DNA from: Acanthochromis polyacanthus
Taxonomy: Eukaryota > Chordata > Actinopteri > Pomacentridae
Direction of reading: 5' to 3'
NCBI RefSeq assembly: GCF_021347895.1
Contig: NC_067132.1
Location: 4,630,268-4,694,267 of the forward strand
DNA length: 64,000 bases
The translations under genes were made by a program, and so were the position numbers. The notes below the pieces were generated by a model. The model did no database searches. It saw only the letters and a list, made by a program, of their open reading frames with translations, and was not told the origin of the DNA. This document shows, one piece after another, positions 48,186-63,109 of the stretch. Numbering within the stretch: the stretch's first letter is position 1; every line of letters starts with the position of its first letter.

Positions 48186-50124
48186 ACTGAAAACAGGTTA
48201 TCAAACAGACAAATTATATAGTAGATAGGTAAATTAATAAATCTATTGAAAAGCAGCAACAACAAGCTATACTTGTACAATCCAGATTGTAAATTGCAAG
48301 CAAGAATGAAAGAGTACTGGTAGAAATGTTAAATGTAGTAGGTGAGAATTATAAAGTATATGCATGTATGGCTATATACAGGATAATCACACTGAGATTT
48401 TACATTTTTTGGACAATACAAAGATATGCATGCCATGTACACATTAAAACTCAGTTTGGACTGTAAATTTTACACTTTCTCATGAGAAGGTACACCTGAC
48501 AGTATCAGACTGTTCATGTATCAGGTTCTTCTGATGTTCTGAAGCACCTACCAGCAGGGAGGAGCTGTGAGAGGTTGTGTCCAAGATGAGGAAGTCACAG
48601 AAAGTCAGAGACCCAAACACTGACAGAGAAACACAGCAGACCAGAATGGAAGAAGATGTACCTTACTGATACAATAGTACAAACAGGGGAAGGAAATGAG
48701 AGCCTGAGAGGGAAGAGGAGGTAAACCAGGGGGAACACAGAAGAAGAAATGACTGGGAGCCTATGGGGAGACTGGGAAGCAAGGGAAACCGCAACCTCTA
48801 GGGAAAACACTCTAAGAGAACCAAAAGTATTGCTTGGTGGGTGAACAGCAAAATGCAGAAGCTACAGAAACCCTGTGATGAACAATTAACTTTGGGTTGC
48901 TATCATTCAGATGACAGTACAGATTTAAACATGAGAATATAGTCTGAGTATGAGACGTTGAACTAACCAGAACCAAGTACAATAAGGCTAGGAAAGTTTA
49001 TGGGGAACCAGGGACTGATCCCAACTACCGGCAGGCAGGCACACAGCACCACACTACTGGGAACACAGTAAAGAAAGCACCAGGACATAATGTGGTACAG
49101 TATGCACAGTACTGGGACAGAATGCCTGGCACTGCACAACACTATACTGGAACTCAGAATACAAACTACTTGTGCTGAATGTGTGGCAAAGCACAACGTT
49201 AACCACACCACTGTAACAAACCCAAACAATAAGCATTGACTAGAAACTATATAATAGTCAGGATTACGACAGTTAACACTACTCAAAATGAGACAAACGT
49301 CTACCAGAAACCCCTCAGAGATGGAGTGAAGTGAAGGGATTCTCAGGGCTCAGGTCTGTAACGGTCGGTTATGCAACACTCCAACTGCAAATACTGTGTA
49401 TTTGCTTTAGTCTGTGACAGGACATTTAATGTGATGTATTTAACTCTTAACTTGTAAACATTTTGATCATGTCCATGTCTCAAAAAGATGTTGATTTTTG
49501 AGGAGACCACATACTGCCCTGTGTTAAGCCTTGTAGCTGTATTGATCTGATTAACAGTACCGTTTAGCTCTCATTTCATTGGTTGCATTCGTGCAGTAGG
49601 CCCAGTAAAACAGGCATTACATTTGTGAAATATAATGAAAAAAAAATCCATTAATTTCAACAAAATTGCTTCAATTACTGCTCAACTTTCTTGAACCTGA
49701 CCAGTCAAAAACAAATCCTGATGGTGCTGAGCATGAGTACATAATAGAGGAACCTCCTCTGTCAGAATAAACTGCTTCACAAAAGAGCCATCGGTTTTAC
49801 AGTTATTAAACAGCACTCAGTGAAAATACGTCTCTTGAATCAATTGTACAGACTCATTGTCTCATTAGCAACCGAGCTAACAAGCTTGCCAACTGACAGC
49901 TTGCAGAGCTATTGTGACAGCGATTGTTGTTGTTACACAATACGAGTCCCTTCCCAATATGAGTCACACATGGGCCTTTTACAAACTATGACGGGGCTGT
50001 GGTCTGTTTGGGTCTGCACTGGTCTACACTGTGTCTACTTCTTGTTCCAGATGTATACAAGCAGGCTGTTGGAGGTTTACAGATACCTGGCTGTTCAACT
50101 CCACAGCAGATTTAACTGGAAATG
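48186..50124. other. Noncoding stretch
   Basis: The purine-rich part at 48580-49350 resembles the unclassified repeat at 7690-8450 in word usage (GGGAACACAG, CAGGGACTGA) but I could not align them convincingly. No coding similarity. Confidence 0.3.
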
Positions 50125-50310
50125 CAATAGTAACAATCGATTAGATTTTGGAGGTGATCCGGATCACCGTCTTTTTGCTCTTCCGGACATTCTGTAAAAA
50201 TTTGGTGAAAATTCGTCCATAGCTTTTTGAGTTATGCTGTTAACAGACAAACAGACAGACAGACAGACAGATGGCCTGGCGGAGGTCTGCGCTCTCCGAG
50301 TGCTTTTCTA
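50125..50310 (+). repeat. Dispersed retroelement tail, single orientation
   Basis: ATCGATTAGATTTTGGAGGT, CGGACATTCTGTAAAAATTT, GTTATGCTGTTAACAGACAA and GCGGAGGTCTGCGCTCTCCG, ending TTTTCTAGTTC. This is the canonical order of the unit that is doubled head-to-head at 9213-9524. Confidence 0.75.
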
Positions 50311-50485
50311 GTTCAACATGTTATCTATCTTTTCCTATGTTTTATTTCAGTCTGTGATCACTGTTAAGCTAAATGACATATCTCTCACCTTTGTAAACAG
50401 CCAGACTCCTGTGTGGATTAACTGGCATGCTGTAGCAAACAAACCTTGCGATGGTCAAAGAATGTAAGATAGTTTAAAGAATTGT

Positions 50486-51018
50486 GCACTGATCAGGTAT
50501 AACATTTGACCACCTGTCTAATACTGTGTTGGTCTCCTTTATGCTGCTGAAACTCCTCTGACCCAGTGGTTCATGGACTCAGGACCTCAATGGATGTCCT
50601 GTGGTACCAGGATGGTAGCAGTGGATTCTGTGGGTCCTGTGGTTTTCAGGTTGGGGCCTGCCTAGATCAGGCTGATCCTGGACCATCCCACAGAGGCTCA
50701 GTAAGATGTGGATCTGGGGAGTGTGGAACCCGGGTGAACATCTTAGCTCTGTAGTGTTCCCCGGGTCACTCCTGAGCAGTTTTTGTGGTGTGTCTGGGTG
50801 CTTTGTTCTGCTGAGGGTGGAAACTGGCATCAAGGACTGCTGCTGATACGGGGGGTGGGGGGTTGCTTGACCTGCAGTGTTTAGGTGGTGGTACATGTCA
50901 AACATCCACATGAATGTCAGGACTCAAGGTTTCCCAGCAGAACGTTGCATTAGAACAAGATGATCGATGTTACTCACGTCAGCTGTCAGTGGTCAGAATG
51001 TGGTGGCTGATTGGTGTA
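50486..51018 (+). mobile_element. MITE with GATCAGG/CAATCAGCC-type ends, copy A
   Basis: It begins CACTGATCAGGTATAACATT and ends with the inverse of ACCAATCAGCCACCACATTC. Landmarks include GGTACCAGGATGGTAGCAGT and CTGCAGTGTTTAGGTGGTGG. A second copy in opposite orientation is at 53878-54374. The long frames inside are shared by both copies but reflect repeat conservation, not a gene. Confidence 0.78.
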
Positions 51019-51481
51019 TTTTTGTATTACTTCTTAAATAGTAAAATGATCTAAACAAAAAGTTGAGCAAAAAAAAAAAGCATACATTTTCTGGTGATTT
51101 ATTCCACTTACTCTGCTGGTTTGTAACTGTAGGTTCGGCAGCCCTAACTCTGACCCTTAAAGGAGGCTGGTACTCCTGGTACATTATTAACAAATGGAAG
51201 AGCTGAAGAGTTTTTCATTTTTATTTTTATGAACAGTTTAGAAAGATGAGGTCAAACTATTTCAGTATTTCAATTCACACCAGTAGGCAAAGCCCTAGAA
51301 CTCTTTTTAACCCTATAGACTGTGTCTAAATCCTGTGCATATAAATCAGTGAGAGCCATCAAATGAGGAATGTCTTCAAATTTGTGCCTGGAGCTCCAGG
51401 TTTTTTTTATTACTTTTTTTTATTGATGCCCCCTGCCCTAACCTTGCTATTTGATCAACTTTCATGTGAGTCTCTTTAGAT
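51019..51481. other. Noncoding stretch, nothing recognised
   Basis: No coding similarity was recognised between the MITE and the LINE relic. Confidence 0.3.
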
Positions 51482-52496
51482 GAGCTGATGAACACTGTGG
51501 CACACCTCAAACAATCCTCAAGCTCTGTAGATATAATCCCTCCAAAATTTCCCTGTGAAGTGATGAATGCGACTGCCCCTTGGTTGCTCTCAATAATTAA
51601 CAGTTCTTTATCCTCTGGCTGCGTTCCAGAGTATTTGAAAGCTGGCTATGTGCAACCACTCATCAGACAGCTCGGCCTCGATCCAGCAATTACAGACCAA
51701 TTTCAAAATTACCTTTTCTTTCAAAACTCTTTGAGAAGACTGTCTTCCTACAACTTCTCAAAGTGTTAAAATGAAACATCTATGACCAGCATTTCTCATG
51801 TTTTAAACAGCGTCACAGTACTGAGCCTGTGCTTGCTAGAGTAGCAAATGATTTTTTTAAGAGCAGATGATGCTGGTGGATGTTAACTTTTCGTACTGAT
51901 AGACTTAAAAGCAGCTTTTAATTACACTGACCACAGAATTCTGAGTCACTGGGTTGGCATATCTGGACTGGCTGTGAAGTAGTTTTGATCCTATCTGACA
52001 AATTGCTTTTTTTTTTTCAATTGATCACAATATCTCCTCACATTCTCATGAAAAAATACATGTCAGACAGTTTTCTAAAGATAAAATGAAATAAGCCAAT
52101 GACACTTACCTCCAGTCTTCAGAATCTGCATCCCAGTATCCAATCCTGTCTTGAGCCCTTATCAGTTATAAATGTCAGGAACCTGAGAGTGCACTTTGAT
52201 ACTAACCTCACTAGAGAAACAAAATAAGATCATCTCATCATGCTACTACCATCTCAGAAATATTGCTAGCATACAACTGATCCAGGTTTTTAATGCTATT
52301 CAGACTACCATTCATGTTTTTATTTCCTCACAGTTGGACTGCTGTTAGGGTCTTTCATAGATGTATAGGAAATCAGTAAATCAACCAAAAACTGAATGAA
52401 ATGCAGCAGTGGGACTTGCAACAAAAACAAAACAATAAAAATAAATAATGCATTACACCAGATTTAATGACTGCCCCTTTCTTTTAAGACTTATTA

Positions 52497-52797
52497 TCCC
52501 CCGCCACCACGAAGTGGAAAGGGGGATATAGGTTTGGCCTCCATCCGTCCGTCCGTCCGTGCTTCCGTCCATCCGTCCGTGCTTCCGTCCGTCCGTCCGT
52601 CCGAGATGAAGGGGACAGCTAGGATTACGAAATTCAGTGTGTAGCTTCACACCATGGACACCTTGATCAAGTTCGAAAATGAGACCTGTGCCATAATATT
52701 TAACAGAGTTATGGCCCTTTATCACTATTTTGGATATAGACTCATAGACATCACATGTGGCGGGGGATATTGATGACCATGTCGTCTTGTTTTAAGA
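52497..52797 (+). repeat. Dispersed repeat with CCGTCCGT microsatellite
   Basis: CCCCCGCCACCACGAAGTGG and GGGGGATATAGGTTTGGCCT at the start, a CCGT/CCAT tandem (52547-52602), and GGCGGGGGATATTGATGACC near the end. Inserted in the LINE relic. Confidence 0.7.
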
Positions 52798-52833
52798 TTT
52801 GTCTTCAAAGCTCTTCATGGTCTGGCTCATGAC

Positions 52834-53205
52834 TACACTACTGTTCAAAAGTTTGGGGTCATCCAGACAATTCCATGTTTTCCATGTAAACTCCCACTTT
52901 TATCCATGTGCTAACATAACTGAACAAGGGTTTTCTAATCATCAATGAGCCTTTCAGCACCATTAGCTAACACAATGTAGCATTAGAACACAGGAGTGAT
53001 GGTTGCTGGAAATGTTCCTCTGGACCCCTATGGAGATATTCCATTAAAAATCAGCTGTTTACAGCTAGAATAGTCATTTACCACATTAACTATGTCTACA
53101 CTGGATTTATCATTCATTTAATGTGATCTCCATTGAAAAATACTGCATTTCTTTCAAAAACTAAAGACATTTCTAAGTGACCCCAAACTTTTGAACGGTA
53201 GTGTA
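52834..53205 (-). mobile_element. Tc1/mariner-type MITE, copy 2 of 3
   Basis: Full-length 372-bp copy bounded by TA, in the opposite orientation to the copy at 17331-17701. Ends are CACTACTGTTCAAAAGTTTG and CAAACTTTTGAACGGTAGTG. It splits the L2 relic between KALHGLAHDY and the RWRSSDRN block. Confidence 0.92.
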
Positions 53206-53877
53206 AATATCAATACTACTGTTCTCTTACCAACCAGTGCACAGATGGAGATCCTCAGACAGGAACCTGCTAAGTGTTCCTCTCACAGATCAAAGTTGGT
53301 GTTTATTTTCCGCATCTGCGAGTGGGTCCGCATGACAGGATTTTTTCTTCTCCTCAAATACAGTGACTGTGGTGTACATGCTCAGCAGTAGTCTGCATGC
53401 CAACCATATGCAGATATTCTTTGCATGAACACGTGGACATAGGTCTACCAAATGGACTCCCACTGTGTTCACAGCTGTTCGCAGTTGTCCATATGCACAC
53501 CTGCACAGAAGTATAATCAAGGCTTAAATGAGACAGAGCATTTGCTGTTTGTGGAACATGCTACCTGAGCAACAGCTACCACATTGCTATTTTCTTTTAA
53601 CTCACTTTTAAATGTTTGTTTGTGTGGACAGGTTTCTTTCCATTTTTTTTGGCTCCCATTGTTCTTGGCTATTAAGGTACACTGTAGTTTATTCCTGACT
53701 TCACTCTGAAGTCTTGCATAGCTCTATTTTAGGTTTTAAATTAACGCATTGCTTTTACATTTTATGCTTTGTGTTTAATTTTAAGTTTTTAAAATTATTT
53801 ATTGTTTTTATTTTTGTCATTGTAAAAATTCATTAATGCTAAGCCTGCTGTACGTGCTAGTCACATATGTGCTATAT

Positions 53878-54374
53878 GCACCAATCAGCCACAACATTCT
53901 GACCACTGACAGGTGAAGTGAATAACATCCATTATCTTGGTATAATGCAACATTCTGCTGGGAAACATTCATGTGGATGTTTGACATGTACCACCACCTA
54001 AACACTGCAGGTCAAGCAACCCCCCACCCCCCGTATCAGCAGCAGTCCTTGATGCCAGTTTCCACCCTCAGCAGAACAAAGCACCCAGACACACCACAAA
54101 AACTGCTCAGGAGTGACCCGGGGAACACTACAGAGTTAAGATGCTCACCCGGGTTCCACACTCCTCAGATCCACATCTTACTGAGCCTCTGTGGGATGGT
54201 CCAGGATCAGCCTGATCTGGGCAGGTCCCACCCTGAAACCCACAGGACCCACTGCTACCATCCTGGTACCACAGGACATCCATTGAGGTCCTGAGTCCAT
54301 GAACCACTGGGTCAGAGGAGTTTGAGCAGCATAAAGGAGACCAACACAGTATTAGACAGGTGGTCATTATATGA
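53878..54374 (-). mobile_element. MITE with GATCAGG/CAATCAGCC-type ends, copy B
   Basis: Reverse-orientation relative of copy A at 50486-51018, with the same landmarks inverted (CCACCACCTAAACACTGCAG, CTGCTACCATCCTGGTACC). It runs from CACCAATCAGCCACAACATT to about GGTGGTCATTATATGAC. Confidence 0.78.
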
Positions 54375-55319
54375 CTGTTTGGTGGAAATACAGGCAGTAG
54401 TGCTACAAGTCTTTAGGGCAACACAACAGTGAAAGAAGCAGAGTCAGTCATAATGTTTTTGTTGTATAGATGCTGAAAGTGCCCGCATTATCATTAATTC
54501 ATCAAATTTTGTGTGAACCTTGATTTATTGTGATATCGTCATTGTGAAACTTCAGAGACTTAATCAGTGAAGTAGTTTCTAGTGCTGATACCAGAATGTA
54601 AAGTGTTTGAAGTAGAAGTCATTAGTGAGCTTTAGTAGACGTGTTGCTCATCATTTTCAATCAGCTAACAGCAGAAACAGTTTTTTTTTTTAAATTCAGT
54701 CTCTCATCTTCTTTTTTAATTATTTTTTCAACCACATATGCATACCACTCTCAGCTCATTCCATAAAGCTGGGGTAAACATCATCATTAGCTGTGGACTG
54801 ACCACTGAAGTTCTTGGAACCTGGGGATCCGTCTGTTATGTTTTTTTTCTTGCCTGATTCATTCAGTAATGACGAGAAACAACATCATGTTCACTGCTGT
54901 TGTTTCTAGTTTGTTCAAGCAAACTCTATGCTCATTTGAGTCATGGCATTCATCTGGACCCCACTCATGATAGTACCAAATCAAAAGATGACAATACCTG
55001 AACAGTTGTCGAGATATTCTATTTGAATTGCCATGAATTTCAGTACCCGCATCCTAACTGCTACAGAAATTCAAGAAGAATAAAATCAAATTACTTAGAT
55101 GACTCTCTGACTGTTCTGACTGCAGGTCACAGTTTTCACTTAGTCACTGAAATATTTCAACATTTACTTGATGGATTAGCGCTAAATTTTCAGCAGACAG
55201 ACTCTCATACATCCTTCAGCTTTACTTCTAAAATCGCCCACAGGTTTATGTTTGGACTTTCAATAAAATATCTCAGTGATTACTGGAAAAAAATGCAGTA
55301 ACATTTGGGAAGAAATTCA
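54375..55319. other. Noncoding stretch
   Basis: No coding similarity and no element ends recognised. Confidence 0.3.
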
Positions 55320-55534
55320 TGGACACCCGAGGAGCAAGTTGTCCACTAATTCCAAAGTTGGTGGTTCAATCCCTGGTCTCTCCACATGCACCAGTGTCCT
55401 TGGGCAAGACACTGAACCCGAAGCTGCTCCTGATGGCAGACAGACACCTTTCATGTCTGTTGACATTGGTGTGTGAATGTGTGTGTGAAAGACTGTATGG
55501 GAAACACACTCATCCATAACCGCACTATACAGTA
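55320..55534 (+). repeat. Probable tRNA-derived SINE
   Basis: GGAGCAAGTTGTCCAC and GGTGGTTCAATCCCTGG (a good pol III B-box match, GGTTCAATCCC) are followed by TCCTTGGGCAAGACACTGAA and GAATGTGTGTGTGAAAG. The A box is degraded. It lies tail-to-tail against the Rex3 fragment. Confidence 0.5.
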
Positions 55535-55536
55535 TA

Positions 55537-56165
55537 TCCATCCATCCATCCATTTTCTTCTGTTTATCCAAGGCGGGGTCACGCGGGCAGCAGATGAAGC
55601 AGGTCATTCCAGATGTCTCTCCCCCCGGTGACACTTTCCAGCTCTTCCTGGAGGATCCCGAGGCGTTCCCAGGCCAGATGAGATCTATAATCCCTCCAGT
55701 GAGTTCTGGGTCTGCCTTGGGGTCTCCTCCCAGGCGAACGTGTTCGAAAAACCTCCAAAGGAAGTCTCCCTGGAGGATCTGAATCAGAAGTCCAAACCAC
55801 CTCAACTGGTTCCTTTAGAGGTGAAGGATCAGCAGCTCTACTCTGAGCCCCCTCCAGATGTCCAATCTTCTCACCCATCTCTGAGGCTGAGCCCAGGCAC
55901 CCTACAGAGGAAGCTCATTTCAGAAACTTGTATCCACCATCTCATTCTTTGGGTCACGACCCAGAGCTCATGACCATAGGTGAAGGTTGGAACATAGATG
56001 GATGGTAAACTGAGAGCTTCTCCTTGAGACTCAGCTCCCTCTTCACCACAACGGTTCAATACAACGCCTTCATTACTGCCGATGCCACACCAATCCACCT
56101 GTCCATCTCTAGCTTCAATTTCCCATCACAAATGAACAAGATCCCGAGATACTCATCTGGGAAAG
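55537..56165 (-). pseudogene. Rex3 (RTE-clade) LINE 3' end, minus strand
   Basis: Read on the minus strand: YLGILF, MDRWIGVASAVMKALYRTV, VVKRELSLKEKLSVYHPS, EMGEKIGHLEGAQSRAADPS, GRRPQGRPRTHWRDYRSHLA and WNDLLHLLPA, then the TGGATGGATGGATGG tail (55537-55553 on the plus strand). Frame breaks occur after KLSVYHPS and within the mid-region. Same family as 27262-27950 but with the MDRWIG segment retained. 5'-truncated, no catalytic core. Confidence 0.88.
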
Positions 56166-59054
<2,889 letters not shown>

Positions 59055-59398
59055 CTTTTGCCTTGCAGCTAGAAGATCTCCATTTCATAGATCTCCCATC
59101 CTTCCTGGGATCTTTCTGCATGGAGTCTCCATGTGCTCCTGTACATGTGTGGCTTTTCTCCAGGTTCTCCAGCTTCCTCCCACAGTTCAGAAACATGCTG
59201 AGGTTATTTGGTGATTCTAAATTGTCTGTAGGTGTGAATGTGAGTGTGATTGTTTGTCTCTATGTGTAGCCCTGTGATAGACTGTTACCTGTCCAGGTGA
59301 ACCTGTCTTCACTCAAAGTCAGCTGGGATAGACTCCAGCCCCTAATGACCCTAATGAGGATTGAACGGTGAATAGATGTTGGATGGAAAGATGGTGAA
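59055..59398 (+). repeat. Dispersed fish repeat with GGATGG-type end
   Basis: TGCATGGAGTCTCCATGTGC, CTTCCTCCCACAGTTCAGAA, TGTCTGTAGGTGTGAATGTG, CTGTGATAGACTG and AGCTGGGATAGACTCCAGC, ending TTGGATGGAAAGATGG. A longer version of the tail at 18240-18378. Confidence 0.75.
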
Positions 59399-59469
59399 TG
59401 TATCACCAAAATGTTACAGGGTTCTTCCTCTGAGGATCATGTGCAGTTGCTCTATAATACCACATAATG

Positions 59470-60110
59470 CAGTACCTTATGTTACGGTGCGGTGGCAAAA
59501 TCGAACCCAAAGTGAGAGCGCACAGAGCAGCCTGTAATTTAACAAGGTTTTATTTACAAAAATATAAACAAAAACTATAATGCCAACAAAGGCCAGAACT
59601 CACTACGGGTGAGGGAGGGGGAAGGCAGGCTCTCGGAGGGCGGCAGTCGAGGGGATAACGTTCACGGCATCCAGCGGAGCGGCTGCCAGAGATGACGCCG
59701 ACTCCTCTTAGGGGAGCAGGCTGGCCAACGTCCACGTCCTCTGTCTCAGAGGACGGCACACTCCCATTCCTACTCTGGAGGACTACCGAGGAAGGTCCGC
59801 ATCCTCACACCTGCAGGACGGCTGGGGGGAATACAGACTGCTCCAGAGGTTCAGTGCTGCAGCACGTCTCGGAGACTGGAGACAACATCGCAGGCAGGAT
59901 GATCCGGCATCAACTGCCATGTAAAGCTGGTCTTTATAGTCTATGGTGGTGACGGGATGAGCTGCAGGTGTGCGGCTCTGCAACTGCACTCAATCCAGGC
60001 TGATCAGCAGCTGCTCAGAGCCGCACAGACTGGAGACACTCCGACAGAGGAGTGGATGTCCGGAAGGGGGCAGGGCTAGGCAAAGCCTGTGATAACTTAT
60101 GTGAAAAAGG
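59470..60110. repeat. Unclassified long dispersed repeat
   Basis: GGTGCGGTGGCAAAATCGAA and a TTTTATTTACAAAAATATAA stretch lead into a GC-rich body ending GGGGGCAGGGCTAGGCAAAG. The layout (A-rich start, GC-rich body) is like common fish repeats. No protein similarity or terminal repeats found. Confidence 0.45.
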
Positions 60111-60894
60111 ACATTTTTGGATGTTGTTAGCATTGTATGAAGGCCACGATGAAAACAAATGAATCTCCTGGGAAACAAAAATGTATGCAACAAATTTCTC
60201 CCAACTCTTAGAGCAGGTGATTTGCCAGTTTCTTTCAGAATGGTTGTATGACAGAGCTGAGGCAACCTCCAGAGGCAACCCAGTCTGCATAACATGAATT
60301 CTTATACAGCTAAACTGCATTCTCATTTTCATTCTGAAAGAAAATTGTGTTTTACACAAGGCAACACTTAAAGGGAGCAGAAAAGGCTTCTAGAGTGAAA
60401 GAGCCTTAAAATCCAATCAGTGAGAATGGAGGCATAAACCAGGAACATACAGTTAGTTAGGAGACCAGGGTTTTGTTTGTATTTTTGTTTTTCACCTGCT
60501 GTTTGGTTAGATTTCAGCACCAAAATGACATGGTAAAGGTTCGGAAAATACCCCCTTTTCAGTTTAAAATAGACCCTTTGACAACATGTTTGAAGCTTAC
60601 CCTCCATTTTTGGGGTTACCATGGTGATGAATACTACCCCATCCTGAGCATGACTAGTCGGCTGAAAAAGAGCGACAGTAAAGCAATATAATGAAAGGCA
60701 CAGCCAAGCTTATTTGGGACACATTTATGATATGTGATAAATAAATATATTCAACCTAAACATATGTTTCCTTCAAAATGTAACTGAGAATGTGGTTTCA
60801 TTGCAGCGGCATAAATGCAATTCTTGGGAGACAGCGCTGCAAGATGTAAGGTTTGGTTACGTTTACACAACTCAGAGTTCTAGGCTAAGGTCAG
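60111..60894. other. Noncoding stretch, nothing recognised
   Basis: No coding similarity or element ends recognised between the dispersed repeat and the GC-rich island. Confidence 0.3.
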
Positions 60895-61450
60895 GCTAAG
60901 ATAGTTGTCAAGGCTGGTGCGGGTGGGTAAGCGGGGTGCCCCCCCATTGGCGTTGCCGGGCCCCACCGCTCTGTCCATTTTTGCTCTCTGGACTCGCATT
61001 GGGTCCTGGCTCCGGTTCCCTCTGGCCGGCCTCCGGTGGCGGCCTGCCCAGTGATGGGCTGGTTGCCGTCCCTTCGGTGGGGCGCTCTGCCCCTGTGTCT
61101 GGCTACCTGGCTGCTTGGGGCCGTCGGCCCCCCCTGGGGGTGGGGTGTGGGTGGGGTGTGGGCGGGTGGGGTGGTGGGGTGCGGGAGTTTGGTGGGGGCT
61201 GGGGCGGGTGGAGTTGGGGTTTGGGTGGCGGGTGGGTCCTCTTGCCCCGGGCTGCCTGGGTCGGTTCTGGTGTGCTGGGGGTGTCGGTAGCTGCACCCTC
61301 TTGTCTTTGGGGTCTGTGTGGTACACGGTGGCCCTGGTTGCTCTCTGGGGGAGCTGCCCCGTGGCTCCTCGGCCTGTGGGGGGGGGGGTGCCCTGTCGGC
61401 TTGGCACTGCATTGCTGTGATGGCTGTTCTGGGCTTCGGGGTCTTTCACA
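60895..61450. repeat. GC-rich, G-run-rich island
   Basis: A sharply bounded segment far richer in G and C than its surroundings, with many closely spaced GGGG runs on the plus strand (61130-61265 and 61376-61390). Long frames open on both strands simply because stop codons are rare in such sequence. May be part of a dispersed repeat. Confidence 0.6.
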
Positions 61451-62621
61451 CTTGCATGAGCATGTTTGCTCCAGCTACTGTTGAGTTCCGCTGTTGAGCA
61501 GTGATGGGACCTGCCGGAATGTGCTGAGACTCTCTCCGGAGTCTAATCTCACACTAAACCCTCTCTCCTTTTCTCTAGTATCTTCCTCTAGTATCTTCTG
61601 GCCTATTCCACTCTATACTAACATGATACCCACAACTATGGTGTTCAGTACTGTCTGGCTAAATATTTATTTATTTATTTATTTATTGTTTGTTTGGTTT
61701 TCTGTTCTCTTGTGTATGTGTTTGCTTGTTTGTCTTATTGATGGGTAATTATTAGTTGGGAATAACACAACACCTGATATTCTTCAGCTGTAATAGCACC
61801 GCTTGCTAGTCCCTGTCCGTCCCCTCTCGTCTTGTCCACCCTTTGTTTCCCCTCACATCACCACTGAGGTGTAGCACTGCCCTCCCTGGCTCTTAAACAG
61901 GGAAATGTAATAAAGAGTGTCAGCTTAGCTTTCAGGGAGGGCTGGTGATGGTCACACGCATGCACTAAATAATAAGATATTTGGCTGCAAGACTAAAATA
62001 TGCATTAATCTCATAAAGTGTTGACACCCCTTCCATGGAGTTAAACAATGAGAATAAATGCAGACAAAAAAAAAGTTTCAGCTTTGGTGAAAAATCCATT
62101 GTGGATTTGAGACTTTGACATAAAGAAAAGGGGGGGGGGGGAACCAGATAACAATATCAGCAGTCACATTACACACATATGGCTGTTTCATATGTTGCTA
62201 GCTAGCAACTACAAATGTTTGTACAGCTGGCACGTCGGCTGTTGTGAGAAATAGGCACCGTCTGCACAAACTGTCATAATAATGTGAATAATGCAAGGTG
62301 CCAACTCACTGCACCATTTGAACATTTTTATTCAGTTTTTGCTCAAAACTACAAGAGGCTGTTCATTAATGCTATTGTTGAGTACCATCACTATCTGGCC
62401 ATTACCTACACATTTTAGAATTACAGTCTGATAATAAAAAAATGGAATAAAACATGATCTACTTGTGGACAGGTCAGCAAATCCATTAGTCATGTCACGG
62501 TACATGGTAGTAATCTGAGTGTTCATTGGGAATATTTTCCTTTGGACAAAGTTATTGGACAAACAGAGTGACTTGAAAAAAGCCTCCTGAAATCTAATTG
62601 AACCAAAATGATTTTAAAAAT
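61451..62621. other. Noncoding stretch
   Basis: A TTTA repeat lies at 61663-61686, a G12 run near 62130-62141, and a hairpin GCCCTCCCTG/CAGGGAGGGC around 61880-61945. No coding similarity. Confidence 0.4.
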
Positions 62622-62742
62622 AAAGGCTCACTGATGATTAGAAAACCCTTGTGCAGTTATGTTAGCACATGGATAAAAGTGGGTGTTTTCATGGAAAATA
62701 TGGAGTTGTCTGAATGACCCCAAACCTTGGAATGATAGTGTA
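62622..62742 (+). mobile_element. Tc1/mariner-type MITE, copy 3 of 3 (right end only)
   Basis: AGAAAACCCTTGTGCAGTTA and TGACCCCAAACCTTGGAATG, ending GATAGTGTA, match the last third of the MITE at 17331-17701. The left two thirds are missing. Confidence 0.8.
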
Positions 62743-63109
62743 TAGATGACTGAGAAAATAAATAAAAAAACCAACACACATATTTGTATATTTGTATATT
62801 AACACACTTCAGGTTTTCAAAAATCCAACAAAAAAGGAACAAACAAGGAAGTGTGCTACGGCTGTTCATTCACATATTCAACACATCATCAACACATATT
62901 CCAAAGTAAAGCGCTGCCGTCCAGTTTGGGAATGGAGGATAAAACACAAACGAGGGGGAAGAAAAGTAAACAAAAACTCACAGGTCCGTGCCGACTCACA
63001 TGTGCGGCAGAGATGATGGTGCTGCAGCTTGGCGTCCTTTGGGGAAAGTCAGGCTTACGCCTGGTAACTGGAGACCAGACCTCAGACCAGACCTCAGACA
63101 ACCTGACTA
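62743..63109. other. Noncoding stretch
   Basis: Short tandem CAGACCTCAGAC at 63073-63098. Otherwise no recognisable content, though it may include the far end of the piggyBac relic. Confidence 0.3.

Larger units (their letters stand above)
51482..53640 (+). pseudogene. L2-type LINE reverse transcriptase relic, interrupted by insertions
   Basis: Fragments in order on the plus strand: HLKQSSSSVDIIPPKF and SGCVPEYLKAGYVQPLIRQ (N-terminal RT), a frameshifted motif A region (51890-51960), an HLRNIA/ASLQ-like thumb near 52230-52340, RFVFKALHGLAHDY (52793-52833), RWRSSDRNLLSVPL (53244-53285), and a C-terminus near 53525-53600. Two later elements (52497-52797 and 52834-53205) split it, and a further unassigned segment lies at 53290-53520. 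Multiple stops; dead. Confidence 0.75.

Noticed and set aside
50579..54294. Two open frames of about 110 codons (50579-50911 minus and 53971-54294 plus) with nearly the same protein sequence
   Set aside because: They lie in two inverted copies of one MITE. Shared sequence comes from the repeat, the frames have no domain, and the flanks are element ends.
60880..61484. Long overlapping frames of up to 189 codons on both strands
   Set aside because: All sit in a G-run-rich island where stop codons are rare. The proteins are low-complexity Pro/Gly/Trp-rich strings with no domain.
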